DNA from: Vulcanimicrobiota bacterium
GTDB taxonomy: Bacteria; Vulcanimicrobiota; Xenobia; Xenobiales; JADMJV01
NCBI GenBank assembly: GCA_019637395.1
Contig: JAHBVR010000007.1
Span: forward strand, 62,001-126,000
Direction: 5' to 3'
Length of the DNA: 64,000 nt
The notes below the pieces were generated by a model. It did no database searches and had not been told where the DNA came from. It saw only the letters and a program-made list of their open reading frames with translations. The first letter of the stretch is position 1, and the number at the start of each line of letters is the position of its first letter. The position numbers and the translations under genes are program-made. Positions 49,389 to 57,400 of this stretch are shown here, in pieces.

Positions 49389-51527
49389 ATGGCACCACCT
49401 CCAGCGACAGCGGGACCGAATCCAGATCACCCGTTAATGAAGCTGCTCAAGATGTCGGACGTCATGGTGGCGTTCCTCGTCTTGGGTATCATCATGATGT
49501 TGATCATCCCGCTGCCGCCGTGGTTCCTGGACATCCTGCTGGTGCTCAACATCGCCGGCTCGATCATCACCATCCTCATCTCCATCACCATCTCCGAGCC
49601 ACTGCAGTTCGCCGTATTTCCCACCTTGCTGCTGGTGGCCACGCTCTTCCGGCTGGCCCTTGACGTATCCGCCACGCGTATGATTTTGCTGCACGGCTAC
49701 ATCAAGGATCCGGTAACAAAAGCCCCGATTGGCGCCGGGCACTTGATACCGGCCTTCGGTAACGTGGTGGTCGGCGGTAACCTCATCGTCGGTTTCATTA
49801 TGTTCATCATTTTGATCCTGATTCAGATTATGGTTATCACCAACGGCGCTGAACGTATCGCCCAGGTAGCCGCCCGCTTTACCCTGGACGCTATGCCGGG
49901 TAAGCAGATGGCCATCGACGCCGACCTCCACTCCGGCCTGCTCGACGCCGAACAGGCCAAGCTGAAACGGCGCAACATCGAGCGCGAAGCCGACTTCTAC
50001 GGTTCTATGGACGGTGCCGGTAAGTTCGTCAAAGGCGACGCCATGGCCGCTATCGTCATTATGGTGGTGAACGTGGTCGGCGGTATCTTGATCGGCATTC
50101 TCTACCACAAAATGTCGGCCGTGGACGCGCTCAACACTTTCGCCATTCTCTCCATCGGCAACGGACTGATTACCACCCTGCCGGCCTTCTTGATGTCCAC
50201 CGCGATGGGCATGGTCGTATCCCGCGCCGCCTCCGACAGCAACCTCGGCTCCGATATGGCGCAGCAAATTACCGCCCAACCCGAGGCCTTGAAAATGGCC
50301 GCCGGCGCCATGTTCGGCCTGGGCGGCCTGGGCGTGGCCGGTCTCTTCGCCTTCCCACCTTTGCCTTTCTTCATCCTGGGCGGCATCATGTTCTACGCTC
50401 AACACGTGCTCACCAGCAAGACCGAAGTGGTCCAGGAAGTGGCCGAAGTGCAGGCGCAAGAGCAAAAGAAAGCCGAAGCCAAGAAGCCCGAGTCGGTAGT
50501 CCAGCTGATGCAGGTCGACCCCATCTCGCTCGAGGTAGGCCGCGGTCTGCTCGGTCTGGTCGACCCCAACCAGGGCGCCAAGCTGCTTGAACGCGTGACC
50601 TCGATTCGCCGCCACATCGCTCTGGAAATGGGCATCGTGGTCCCCGGCGTGCGCTTCCGCGATAACCTGCAGTTGAAGCCCAACGCCTACGTCATCAAGA
50701 TCAAAGACATCGAGGTGGCCCAGGGCGAGGTCCAGGTCAACCAGTTCCTGGCCATCGGCCCAGAAGAAAAACTCAAGAACCTGCGCGGCACCAAGACGGT
50801 GGATCCCACCTACGGTATGCCGGGCGTGTGGATTTCGCCTGAGCAACGCGGCGACGCCGAGCGCCTCGGCTGTATGATCTTCGACCCGGTCTCGGTGGTG
50901 GCCACCCAGTTGACCGAAGTGGTGCGCGCCCACGCCAACGACCTGCTCGGCCGTCAGGAAGTCCAGGCGCTCATCGACACCATCAAGAAAACCCACCCGG
51001 CCGTGGTCAAAGAGGTTATCCCCGACGCACTGTCCCTCGGCGAAGTGCAGAAAGTGCTGCAGAACCTGGTCAAAGAGCGCGTCTCCATCCGCGATCTGGT
51101 ATCCATCTTGGAAACCATGGCCGACAACGTGCACATGACCAAGGACCCCGAAATGCTGACCGAGTTCGTGCGCGTTTCGCTGTCGCGCACCATCTGTAAG
51201 GAGTACATGAACAACGAGGGCACCATCAACGTCATCACCCTCGACCCGCAAATCGAACAGACTATTCAGCAGAGTATTCACCGCAGCGAAACGGGCAGTT
51301 TCTTGAACCTGGACCCCAACGTCGGTCAGGAAATTCTGCAAGCGATTGCAGCCCAGGTGCAAACGCTGCAGGAGCGTGGTCTGCAGCCGGTGCTGTTAAC
51401 CTCGCCGCCGGTGCGGCCGGCCTTACGCAAGCTGGTGGAACGTTCTTTCCCCAACCTGGTGTTGCTCTCTTGGAATGAGATTGCGCCCAAAGTCAACGTC
51501 AACTCGGTGGCCATGGTGACGATGTAA
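49389..51527 (+). CDS. flhA: Flagellar export gate protein FlhA
   Basis: A 712-residue FlhA with eight membrane helices (residues about 20-340), FHIPEP-type loop regions (VFPTLLLVATLFRLALDVSATRMIL, AARFTLDAMPGKQMAIDADL, GAMFGLGGLGVAG), and a cytoplasmic domain (about 380-712) ending VTM. It forms the nonameric export ring. The last base overlaps the ATG of the second fliQ gene. Confidence 0.97.
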   Translation: MAPPPATAGPNPDHPLMKLLKMSDVMVAFLVLGIIMMLIIPLPPWFLDILLVLNIAGSIITILISITISEPLQFAVFPTLLLVATLFRLALDVSATRMILLHGYIKDPVTKAPIGAGHLIPAFGNVVVGGNLIVGFIMFIILILIQIMVITNGAERIAQVAARFTLDAMPGKQMAIDADLHSGLLDAEQAKLKRRNIEREADFYGSMDGAGKFVKGDAMAAIVIMVVNVVGGILIGILYHKMSAVDALNTFAILSIGNGLITTLPAFLMSTAMGMVVSRAASDSNLGSDMAQQITAQPEALKMAAGAMFGLGGLGVAGLFAFPPLPFFILGGIMFYAQHVLTSKTEVVQEVAEVQAQEQKKAEAKKPESVVQLMQVDPISLEVGRGLLGLVDPNQGAKLLERVTSIRRHIALEMGIVVPGVRFRDNLQLKPNAYVIKIKDIEVAQGEVQVNQFLAIGPEEKLKNLRGTKTVDPTYGMPGVWISPEQRGDAERLGCMIFDPVSVVATQLTEVVRAHANDLLGRQEVQALIDTIKKTHPAVVKEVIPDALSLGEVQKVLQNLVKERVSIRDLVSILETMADNVHMTKDPEMLTEFVRVSLSRTICKEYMNNEGTINVITLDPQIEQTIQQSIHRSETGSFLNLDPNVGQEILQAIAAQVQTLQERGLQPVLLTSPPVRPALRKLVERSFPNLVLLSWNEIAPKVNVNSVAMVTM

Positions 51528-51844
51528 TGTTGCTGAAGCTGGCTGCCGACCATTTCGATCAGGACTTCATGCTCTCGATCATCAACGAGACGCTGGAGTT
51601 GATGTTGAAATGCTCCTGGCCCATGCTGATGGCCGCCATCATCGTCGGCATCCTGGTAGCCATGTTCCAATCGGTCACACAGGTTCAGGAACAGACCCTG
51701 TCCTTTGTGCCCAAAATCGTGGCCACCTTTCTGGCCGTAGCCATGTACGGTCCAGAAATCTGCGGCGACGTTCAGGGCTTCGCGGCTCGTATTCTCGGCC
51801 AGATCGGCGAAATGGGCGCCAACAACTCCATGTTCCACCACTAA
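51527..51844 (+). CDS. Second FliQ (paralogue)
   Basis: A 105-residue protein of FliQ type: MLSIINETLELMLKCSWPMLMAAIIVGILVAMFQSVTQVQEQTLSFVPKIVATFLAVAMYG. The QVQEQTLSFVPK motif matches copy 1, but the helices and C-terminus differ (EICGDVQGFAARILGQIGEM). A second fliQ immediately after flhA is not the usual flagellar arrangement. It starts at the flhA stop and 10 bp before the methyltransferase gene. It could replace FliQ in part of the FliPQR pore or be a specialised isoform. Confidence 0.88.
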   Translation: MLLKLAADHFDQDFMLSIINETLELMLKCSWPMLMAAIIVGILVAMFQSVTQVQEQTLSFVPKIVATFLAVAMYGPEICGDVQGFAARILGQIGEMGANNSMFHH

Positions 51845-51853
51845 AGGGCCGCC

Positions 51854-53671
51854 GTGGACCTGTTCTCCCAGAAAGTCATGGTCGGCGATGGCGCCATGGG
51901 AACGCGCCTGCAGGCTCTGGTGGGTACTTCCCAGGCCTGTATCGACGGCCTCAACGTCGATCCGAGCTTTCGTGAAATTGTGGCGCTGGTCCATCGCTCT
52001 TACCTCGAAGCCGGCGCGGCTCTGCTCTTCACCAATACTTATGGGGCCAATGTCTTCAAACTGAGCCGACATGGGCGCGACCATCAGGTGCACGAGATCA
52101 ATCTGGAGGGCGCAAAAATCGCGCGGCGTTGCGCGGGCGACCGGCTGGTGGGCGGCTCGGTGGGCCCGCTTGAGATCTACTCCACCCGTGACGAATTCAG
52201 CGAAGAACAACTCGAAGAAATCTTCTGCCAGCAGATGGCCGCTCTGGTCGAGGGCGGAGTCGATTTCCTGGTGCTGGAAACCTTTCAGGATCTGGCCGAG
52301 GCCAGGCTGGCCTTGAAGGCCGCCCGCACATACGGCAAGCCGGTCTGGCTCTCGGTGGGCGGAGTCCAAAACGGACGCACCGGCACCGGTGCCGATGTGC
52401 GCGAGTTCGCCGGTCTGAGCGCCGACATGTTGGGGGCCAACTGCCGCGGTCCTTACGATGTGCTGGAAACGCTACAAATTCTGGCCGGCGTCACTTCCCT
52501 ACCGCTTTTTGCCCGGCCCAACGCCGGCTCGCCCGAGATCGACCGTGGCCGGGTGGTCTACAACGTGGATAGCACGCAGTTCGGTCTTTACGCCAAACGC
52601 CTGGTGGAAGCCGGCGCCACCATGGTAGGCGGCTGTTGCGGCACCGATCCCAGCCACATTGCTCAGGTTGCCGAGAGTCTCCGTGGCTTAAAGCCTCCAC
52701 CTCAGCGGCGGGTCAGCGAAGTTCGCATCTACACACCCGCGCGCCCGGCCCCTCTTCCCGAGGCACCTCCCAACGCCGTCGCGGAAGTCTTCGCCAGGGT
52801 GCCGCTGGTGGTCAGCGTGGAACTGCGCCCGGGCCGCACCACCCCACTGGAGGAGTTTCTCACTTCGGGCCGCTATCTGGCCCAGCGCGGCGTGCACCTC
52901 TTCGACATTCCCGACAACGCCGGCGCCAAGGTCACGGTCGATCCCGTGATTTCAGCCAGCCGCCTGCAGGCTGAAACCGGCATCCCCACTCTGGTCCACC
53001 TCTCCACTTCCCATCGCAATCTGATCGCCACCCAGTCCTATTTGCTGGGTGCCTGGCAGGCAGGTATTCAGGGAGTCCTGGCCGTCACCGGCGACCACCC
53101 CAATGTGGGCGACCATGACAAGTACGCCAGTCGCGTCAACGACGTAAAAAGCTCGGTCAACCTGATGGGCCTGCTCGGAATGCTCAACGAAGGTCGCCTG
53201 TTTAACGACACGCCTTGCTTGCGCACCAATTTCTGCGTGGGCGGGGGCTTCAATCCGGTGCGCGGTCTGACCGCTCAGGTCAAATGGGCGCAGCGTAAAA
53301 TCGAGGCCGGGGCAAAGTTCCTCTATACCCAGCCGGTCTATCGCGAGGAAGACGTGGACCGTATGCTGGAAGTCACGGCCGACTTCAAAATACCTATTCT
53401 GATCGGCATCATGCCGCTGGTCAGCCGGCGCAATGCCGAGTTCTTTGCTTCGGGCAAAATCCCGGGCGTGATCATTCCCGACGAAGTCCTCAACGCTTTT
53501 CACCCCGACGAGCCCAGAGCAGACAGCCAACAGCGCGGCATCAACATGGCCTGCCAGTTGATGGACAAGATTCGCGGAAAAGTCCGCGGCTTCTATCTGT
53601 TACCGCCCTTCGGGCGCGACCACCACACGGTGGTGGGTGAACTGATCGGAGCTTTAGGAAGTCTGAGATAG
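51854..53671 (+). CDS. Bifunctional homocysteine S-methyltransferase / methylenetetrahydrofolate reductase
   Basis: A 605-residue fusion. Residues 1-275 form a homocysteine methyltransferase barrel (VGDGAMGTRLQ, TNTYGANVFKL, zinc ligands in GANCRGP and VGGCCGTDPSH). Residues about 320-605 form an MTHFR barrel (VELRPGRTTPLEEF, LAVTGDHPNVGDHDKY, GGGFNPVRG, AKFLYTQPVY, PILIGIMPLVSRRNAEF). The fused layout matches the known YitJ-type enzyme. It makes methionine from homocysteine via 5-methyl-THF. It lies 10 bp after fliQ copy 2, so it may be read from the flagellar transcript. Start GTG. Confidence 0.92.
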   Translation: MDLFSQKVMVGDGAMGTRLQALVGTSQACIDGLNVDPSFREIVALVHRSYLEAGAALLFTNTYGANVFKLSRHGRDHQVHEINLEGAKIARRCAGDRLVGGSVGPLEIYSTRDEFSEEQLEEIFCQQMAALVEGGVDFLVLETFQDLAEARLALKAARTYGKPVWLSVGGVQNGRTGTGADVREFAGLSADMLGANCRGPYDVLETLQILAGVTSLPLFARPNAGSPEIDRGRVVYNVDSTQFGLYAKRLVEAGATMVGGCCGTDPSHIAQVAESLRGLKPPPQRRVSEVRIYTPARPAPLPEAPPNAVAEVFARVPLVVSVELRPGRTTPLEEFLTSGRYLAQRGVHLFDIPDNAGAKVTVDPVISASRLQAETGIPTLVHLSTSHRNLIATQSYLLGAWQAGIQGVLAVTGDHPNVGDHDKYASRVNDVKSSVNLMGLLGMLNEGRLFNDTPCLRTNFCVGGGFNPVRGLTAQVKWAQRKIEAGAKFLYTQPVYREEDVDRMLEVTADFKIPILIGIMPLVSRRNAEFFASGKIPGVIIPDEVLNAFHPDEPRADSQQRGINMACQLMDKIRGKVRGFYLLPPFGRDHHTVVGELIGALGSLR

Positions 53672-53711
53672 AGGAGTTAAGCTCCAAGCTAGGAGAAAAG
53701 GGTATCCTGGG

Positions 53712-53871
53712 GCTCTAGCCCTAAATTGCCCCCCACCCAAGCGGTAATGGTGCAAAACCGGTGGTTCGAGGCTTCGCCCCGAACACCCGGTTTGACACTC
53801 GGTCGCCAGCAAGCTGGCTCCATCCCCTCGTGGGGCAATTTAGAGCACCACCAGGTGAGGGGCTATCCCCT
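53712..53871. other. Highly structured intergenic element (multi-stem)
   Basis: CTAAATTGCCCC (53721-53732) pairs perfectly with GGGGCAATTTAG (53832-53843), closing about 100 bases. Inside are an extended hairpin (AAACCGG 53755-53761 with CCGGTTT 53787-53793; GTTCG 53764-53768 with CGAAC 53780-53784; apical GGCTTCGCC) and GCCAG-CAAG-CTGGC (53805-53818). Further stems follow: CACC/GGTG (53846-53857) and AGGGG-CTAT-CCCCT (53858-53871). It lies between the methionine gene and an aminotransferase; either a structured RNA/leader or a palindromic repeat. No known riboswitch class was recognised. Confidence 0.5.
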
Positions 53872-53899
53872 GCTATCTTAAAGATTGGGACCATCCCGC

Positions 53900-55303
53900 A
53901 TGCAAAGCGTCGCCAAGCCAGATCTGCTCTCCCAGCTCTACGAACTCCCGGACAAGCTCTCTCCGGAACAGGCCAAGCAGCTCATGGAAGAAACACTGCG
54001 CGCCTACGAGGACCATATCGACCGCTTCCTCCCACTCTATGTGCGCGTCCTGGGAGAAGAAATGCTGGAATGGCGAGCCGAGGGCGCCTGGCTCTACTCT
54101 CCTACGGGCGAACGCTGGATGGACTGCCTGGGCGCCGGCGGCGTATTCGGACTGGGTTTTCGCCATCCCAAGGTAGTGGAAGCCGTCAAGAAGCAGATTG
54201 ACCGCGTGGGACTGTCCTCGCGCCTCTTCATCAACCCGGTCACGGCGGCGCTGGCTAAGAAGCTGGCCGGCCTGGCTCCCGAAGGCCTTGATCAGGTCTT
54301 CTTTGCCAACAGCGGCACCGAGTCGCTGGAAGCAGCCCTCAAACTGGCCCGTCTGGCCTCGGGCAAACCCGGTATTGTAGGCACTTACTACGGTTACCAC
54401 GGCATGTCCATCGCCACTCTCTCGATATCAGGCCTGGAAGCCTGGCGCAAAGGCACGGAACCGGCAGTGGGCGGCAGCGCCGTGATTGGCTTCAACGACA
54501 TCGAGCAGGTGCGCAAGGCGGTCACCAAGGACACGGCCGCGCTGGTGCTGGAGCCGGTCCAATGGGCTTCCGGTTGCGAAGTGGCCACCACCGAGTACCT
54601 TAAAGCCGTGCGCGAGCACTGTGACAAAGTCGGCGCCTTTCTCATCTTCGACGAAGTCCAATGCGGTCTGGGCCGGGCCGGTACTCTATGGGGCTGCACT
54701 CCCTCGGGGGTCATTCCCGACATTCTGTGCGTCGGCAAGATTCTCTCCGGTGGCATCATGCCGATCGCGGCCGTGGTTTACAACGCCAAGGTACGCTATG
54801 GCGAACGCGACCGGCCGCAGTTCAACAACTCCAGTTACGGGGGCAATCCCATGTCCTGCGCGGCCGGCCTGGCCGCTCTCAACGTGATGACCGACGATGG
54901 CGTTCTCGATCGCGCCATCGAGCTGGGGAACAAGCTCGGCGCCATTCTGGATGAATGGGTCAAGAAGTATCCGAAAGCCCTCAAATCTCATCGGGGCGCC
55001 GGCCTCATGCGCTGCCTGGAAATGAAGCAGCCTTCCATGGGCAGCGTGATGCAAGACTACGCCCGCAAGCGTCATGTGATCGTGGCCTCCATGATGCATA
55101 TGCCGCAATTCGTGCGCGTATCACCGCCGTTCACGGCCAGCGACGAAGAATTCGACTTCTTCCTCAAGGCGGTGGAAGAAAGTCTCGAGGAGATTAGCAG
55201 GATGTCCTTGATGGACCTCATGCGTTACAACAACGACTTTGGAAAACATGCCCAGCAGGTGATGATGCAACTGGCCCAGGACCGAGCCGCGGAAGGGCAT
55301 TAA
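53900..55303 (+). CDS. Class III PLP-dependent aminotransferase
   Basis: A 467-residue fold-type I, class III aminotransferase: GEMLEW...YSPTGERWMDCLGAGGVFGLGFRHPKVVEAV, FFANSGTESLEAALKLARLASGK, LVLEPVQWASGCEV, FLIFDEVQCGLGRAG (Asp binding pyridine N), and the Schiff-base Lys in VGKILSGGIMPIAAVV. The subfamily resembles putrescine/ornithine aminotransferases, but the substrate is not fixed. I chose ATG at 53900; the frame extends to a TTG at 53885. It follows a structured element. Confidence 0.88.
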   Translation: MQSVAKPDLLSQLYELPDKLSPEQAKQLMEETLRAYEDHIDRFLPLYVRVLGEEMLEWRAEGAWLYSPTGERWMDCLGAGGVFGLGFRHPKVVEAVKKQIDRVGLSSRLFINPVTAALAKKLAGLAPEGLDQVFFANSGTESLEAALKLARLASGKPGIVGTYYGYHGMSIATLSISGLEAWRKGTEPAVGGSAVIGFNDIEQVRKAVTKDTAALVLEPVQWASGCEVATTEYLKAVREHCDKVGAFLIFDEVQCGLGRAGTLWGCTPSGVIPDILCVGKILSGGIMPIAAVVYNAKVRYGERDRPQFNNSSYGGNPMSCAAGLAALNVMTDDGVLDRAIELGNKLGAILDEWVKKYPKALKSHRGAGLMRCLEMKQPSMGSVMQDYARKRHVIVASMMHMPQFVRVSPPFTASDEEFDFFLKAVEESLEEISRMSLMDLMRYNNDFGKHAQQVMMQLAQDRAAEGH

Positions 55304-55412
55304 AACGGCGGATAATTACGTGTTTTTCAACCGTTCCGCAGGTTTCTGATTTTCGGTTGGATTTTCTTAACTTCGCAACATCTTTGTTACGATCTGTTTA
55401 CGAATGCATGTC

Positions 55413-55441
55413 TTTACATCACTCAGCCTATGGGTGATACT
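55413..55441 (+). promoter_or_regulatory. Probable sigma-70 promoter for the 81-residue protein
   Basis: TTTACA (55413-55418) and GATACT (55436-55441) are 17 bp apart. Five of six and four of six bases match consensus. Transcription would start near 55448, leaving about 35 bases including a strong SD (GGAGGA, 55468-55473). Confidence 0.5.
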
Positions 55442-55482
55442 ACTACCAACGAACAAAACTTATCTTCGGAGGACACACTAGA

Positions 55483-55728
55483 ATGGCAACTGGGAATATT
55501 ACCAACTTCAACCAGCAGGCGATGGACCAGCAGATGTTCATCACCGACATGCGTCAGGCTCAGTCGACGCAGCGTCAGACCCAATTGGAGCTCCGTAAGG
55601 CCGACGAGAACGATCGCGCCAACGTTGCCAAGCTGTTGACCTCCATCAACGACATCACCTTCGGTGTCCAGAAGGACAAGATGGCTTCCGCCAACAAGAA
55701 CTCCGACCAGGTCAAAGGCTTGCTGTAA
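55483..55728 (+). CDS. Small helical protein of 81 residues, monocistronic
   Basis: An 81-residue polar, helix-forming protein without cysteine or tryptophan: NITNFNQQAMDQQMFITDMRQAQ, then STQRQTQLELRKADENDRAN and VAKLLTSINDITFGVQKDKM. It has no Sec signal or membrane segment. It has its own promoter and a perfect intrinsic terminator, so it is probably an abundant single-gene product. Size and helical nature recall the secreted small subunits (needle/FliE/FlgB-like, about 80 residues) of flagellar and injectisome systems, but there is no diagnostic motif. Unknown. Confidence 0.75.
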   Translation: MATGNITNFNQQAMDQQMFITDMRQAQSTQRQTQLELRKADENDRANVAKLLTSINDITFGVQKDKMASANKNSDQVKGLL

Positions 55729-55741
55729 GAAGCAGGTTTCG

Positions 55742-55771
55742 AAAAAGGGCACCGCGAGGTGCCCTTTTTTT
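55742..55771 (+). terminator. Intrinsic terminator after the 81-residue protein
   Basis: GGGCACC-GCGA-GGTGCCC (55747-55764) is a perfect 7-bp stem, flanked by AAAAA and followed by seven T. A textbook terminator and nearly bidirectional. Confidence 0.93.
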
Positions 55772-55877
55772 ATTTGTCAAGAGAAATTCTCGGAACTGTC
55801 CAAGATTTAACATGCTCTGGCACCCAAACCACGCGCGTGTGGGTTAAGATGATTGCATCTCTCGGAGGGATCAACGA

Positions 55878-56477
55878 ATGCAACCCGTTTCCAAGGGCGT
55901 TAGCACGCTAGACCTACAAAAACTCCGGCAGCAGAACGATGATAGTCTGCAGACCCGAGCCACCCAGCAACTGGGCGCCGAACTGAAAGCCGGTAGCCAG
56001 AGCGGCGTCAGCAAAGAAGAAAAGTTGACGGCCGGCCAGGACGATCAGGTGGATCTAACGGCCAAAGAAAAGAGCGCGCGTTCCACCAGCAGAACCCCCG
56101 CTCCGGAAGTCCCCGTCCCGGCCAGCAGCGCCAACCCGACCGAGACGGCCTCCGAATCCTCGGCGCAGAGCACGGCCGCAGAAACAGCTCAAGAAGAGAA
56201 TTCCGGCGGCGGCAGTCAGCAGCCGGACCCTCAAAAGCCCCTCTACAACGAAGAGCAGTTGGCTTTCGCCAATCGTCTGCGCGAACTGGAAGACCAGCGC
56301 AAAACACTGGCGGATATGTGGCGCAAACTCTATATGGATTACATGGCCGACCAGATGCAGGCCGTGGAAGACATGGAAAACTTCCGTCAGACCACCGGCC
56401 TGCTTTGGACCGACGTCTGCACCTCACGCTGGATTCAGGGTGCTCGTCACTCCGAAGCCATGCGCTCGCTTTTGTAA
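55878..56477 (+). CDS. Hypothetical protein, disordered N-terminus and helical C-terminus
   Basis: A 199-residue protein. Residues 1-120 are low-complexity (Ser/Ala/Thr/Glu/Gln), the last 75 form a charged helical region (EEQLAFANRLRELEDQRKTLADMWRKLYMDYMADQMQ). No Sec signal. It has a strong SD (GGAGGG). It is 12 bp upstream of another protein of the same build. The long polar N-terminus and terminal helix resemble secreted flagellar or type III proteins such as FliK, but no family is recognised. Confidence 0.65.
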   Translation: MQPVSKGVSTLDLQKLRQQNDDSLQTRATQQLGAELKAGSQSGVSKEEKLTAGQDDQVDLTAKEKSARSTSRTPAPEVPVPASSANPTETASESSAQSTAAETAQEENSGGGSQQPDPQKPLYNEEQLAFANRLRELEDQRKTLADMWRKLYMDYMADQMQAVEDMENFRQTTGLLWTDVCTSRWIQGARHSEAMRSLL

Positions 56478-56489
56478 GGAGTACGACTC

Positions 56490-57332
56490 GTGAACATCGG
56501 CAACATCAATTCCGTGCGCGGCCCCGAGGAAATCGGTTCGATCCGCTCCACCCCGGTTCTGCGGCCCGCTCCTTTGCTCGGCTCGGCGCCTCTGCCCAAC
56601 GACTCGGTGCGCGTCAACGGCTCCGCTCCCGTCCAGGAAACCGGCGGCAAGCCCCTTTCCCAGGTCCGTGACGAATTCAAGGTCGGATTGGCCGGCCTGA
56701 AAAACCAGAGCGATGATGACAAAAGCGCCATTCGCGATATCGCGCGCATGGTGGATGAACGTACCGACCTCAACTCCAGAGAGAAAGAGTGGCTGTTCGC
56801 CACCGAAATGGGCGCCTACACCGCCGACGCGGCCATGTCGATGACCTCGCTCGAGAAGAAAGGCCAACCCTGGACCGCCAAACAGCAGTCCCGCTTTGAA
56901 GCCCTGACGCAGACTTACGCGGCTGCGAAAGGCGTGGCCGAGGCCGTCACCCCCATGGTGGCTCGTCCTGATAGCGCCCCCAGCTTTGAGGCCGCCGGAC
57001 CAGGCGCCCCTATCAAAGCGGCCGCTCCACTCACTCCAGCCCCGTTACAACCCGCCCCCCCGATCGGCGTGCCCACCGCGGCTGCCAGCGCTACTCCGGC
57101 CGCCGACGGCAACGCGCAGGCAGGTAACACTCCGCCGGCCCCCCCTAAAGACCCGCTGGTGGCCATCTGGGAGTCGCGCCGCCAGGAAGCCCAGGACGTC
57201 TTCAACGACTACAAAGCCCTTATGCAGAAGATGACGGAATGGAAGCAGCGTATCATCGCCTCCCGCATCGCCTTCTTCTGGAAGGTCTACGGCGCTCATA
57301 CCACCTTCCTGTCGGACGGCTGGAAGCGTTAA
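56490..57332 (+). CDS. Hypothetical protein, helical and Pro/Ala-rich
   Basis: A 280-residue protein with a GTG start 12 bp after the previous gene. Residues 1-55 are disordered; 55-150 are helical (QVRDEFKVGLAGLKNQSDDDKSAIRDIARMVDERTDL, TDLNSREKEWLFATEMGAYTADAAMSM); 160-230 are Pro/Ala-rich; the C-terminal 50 residues are helical with three Trp (AIWESRRQEAQDVFNDYKALMQKMTEWKQRI). Its C-terminal layout resembles the preceding protein. Unknown family. Ends at an intrinsic terminator. Confidence 0.65.
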   Translation: MNIGNINSVRGPEEIGSIRSTPVLRPAPLLGSAPLPNDSVRVNGSAPVQETGGKPLSQVRDEFKVGLAGLKNQSDDDKSAIRDIARMVDERTDLNSREKEWLFATEMGAYTADAAMSMTSLEKKGQPWTAKQQSRFEALTQTYAAAKGVAEAVTPMVARPDSAPSFEAAGPGAPIKAAAPLTPAPLQPAPPIGVPTAAASATPAADGNAQAGNTPPAPPKDPLVAIWESRRQEAQDVFNDYKALMQKMTEWKQRIIASRIAFFWKVYGAHTTFLSDGWKR

Positions 57333-57345
57333 AAGCCTGAAAAGG

Positions 57346-57398
57346 AAGCCCCTGACGGTTCCTTGAACACAAGGAGAACACCGTTCAGGGGCTTTTTT
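57346..57398 (+). terminator. Long intrinsic terminator that also traps an SD sequence
   Basis: AAGCCCCTGA (57346-57355) pairs with TCAGGGGCTT (57385-57394); inside, CGGT pairs with ACCG, and TCCTTG (57360-57365) pairs with CAAGGA (57370-57375). TTTTTT follows. The only good SD for the next gene (AAGGAG, 57371-57376) lies within the hairpin, and the U tract ends two bases before its ATG. This may be a terminator, an attenuator or an RBS-masking element. Confidence 0.8.
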
Positions 57399-57400
57399 GC

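Noticed and set aside
49434-51362. 642-codon minus-strand frame opposite flhA
   Set aside because: His/Asp/Gly-rich shadow caused by GC-rich codon bias of flhA; no recognisable fold.
33922-51844. Non-flagellar injectisome
   Set aside because: FlgB, FlgC, FliE, FliO, FliG, FliM/FliN and FliK are all of flagellar type; there is no secretin or needle/translocon operon in the cluster.
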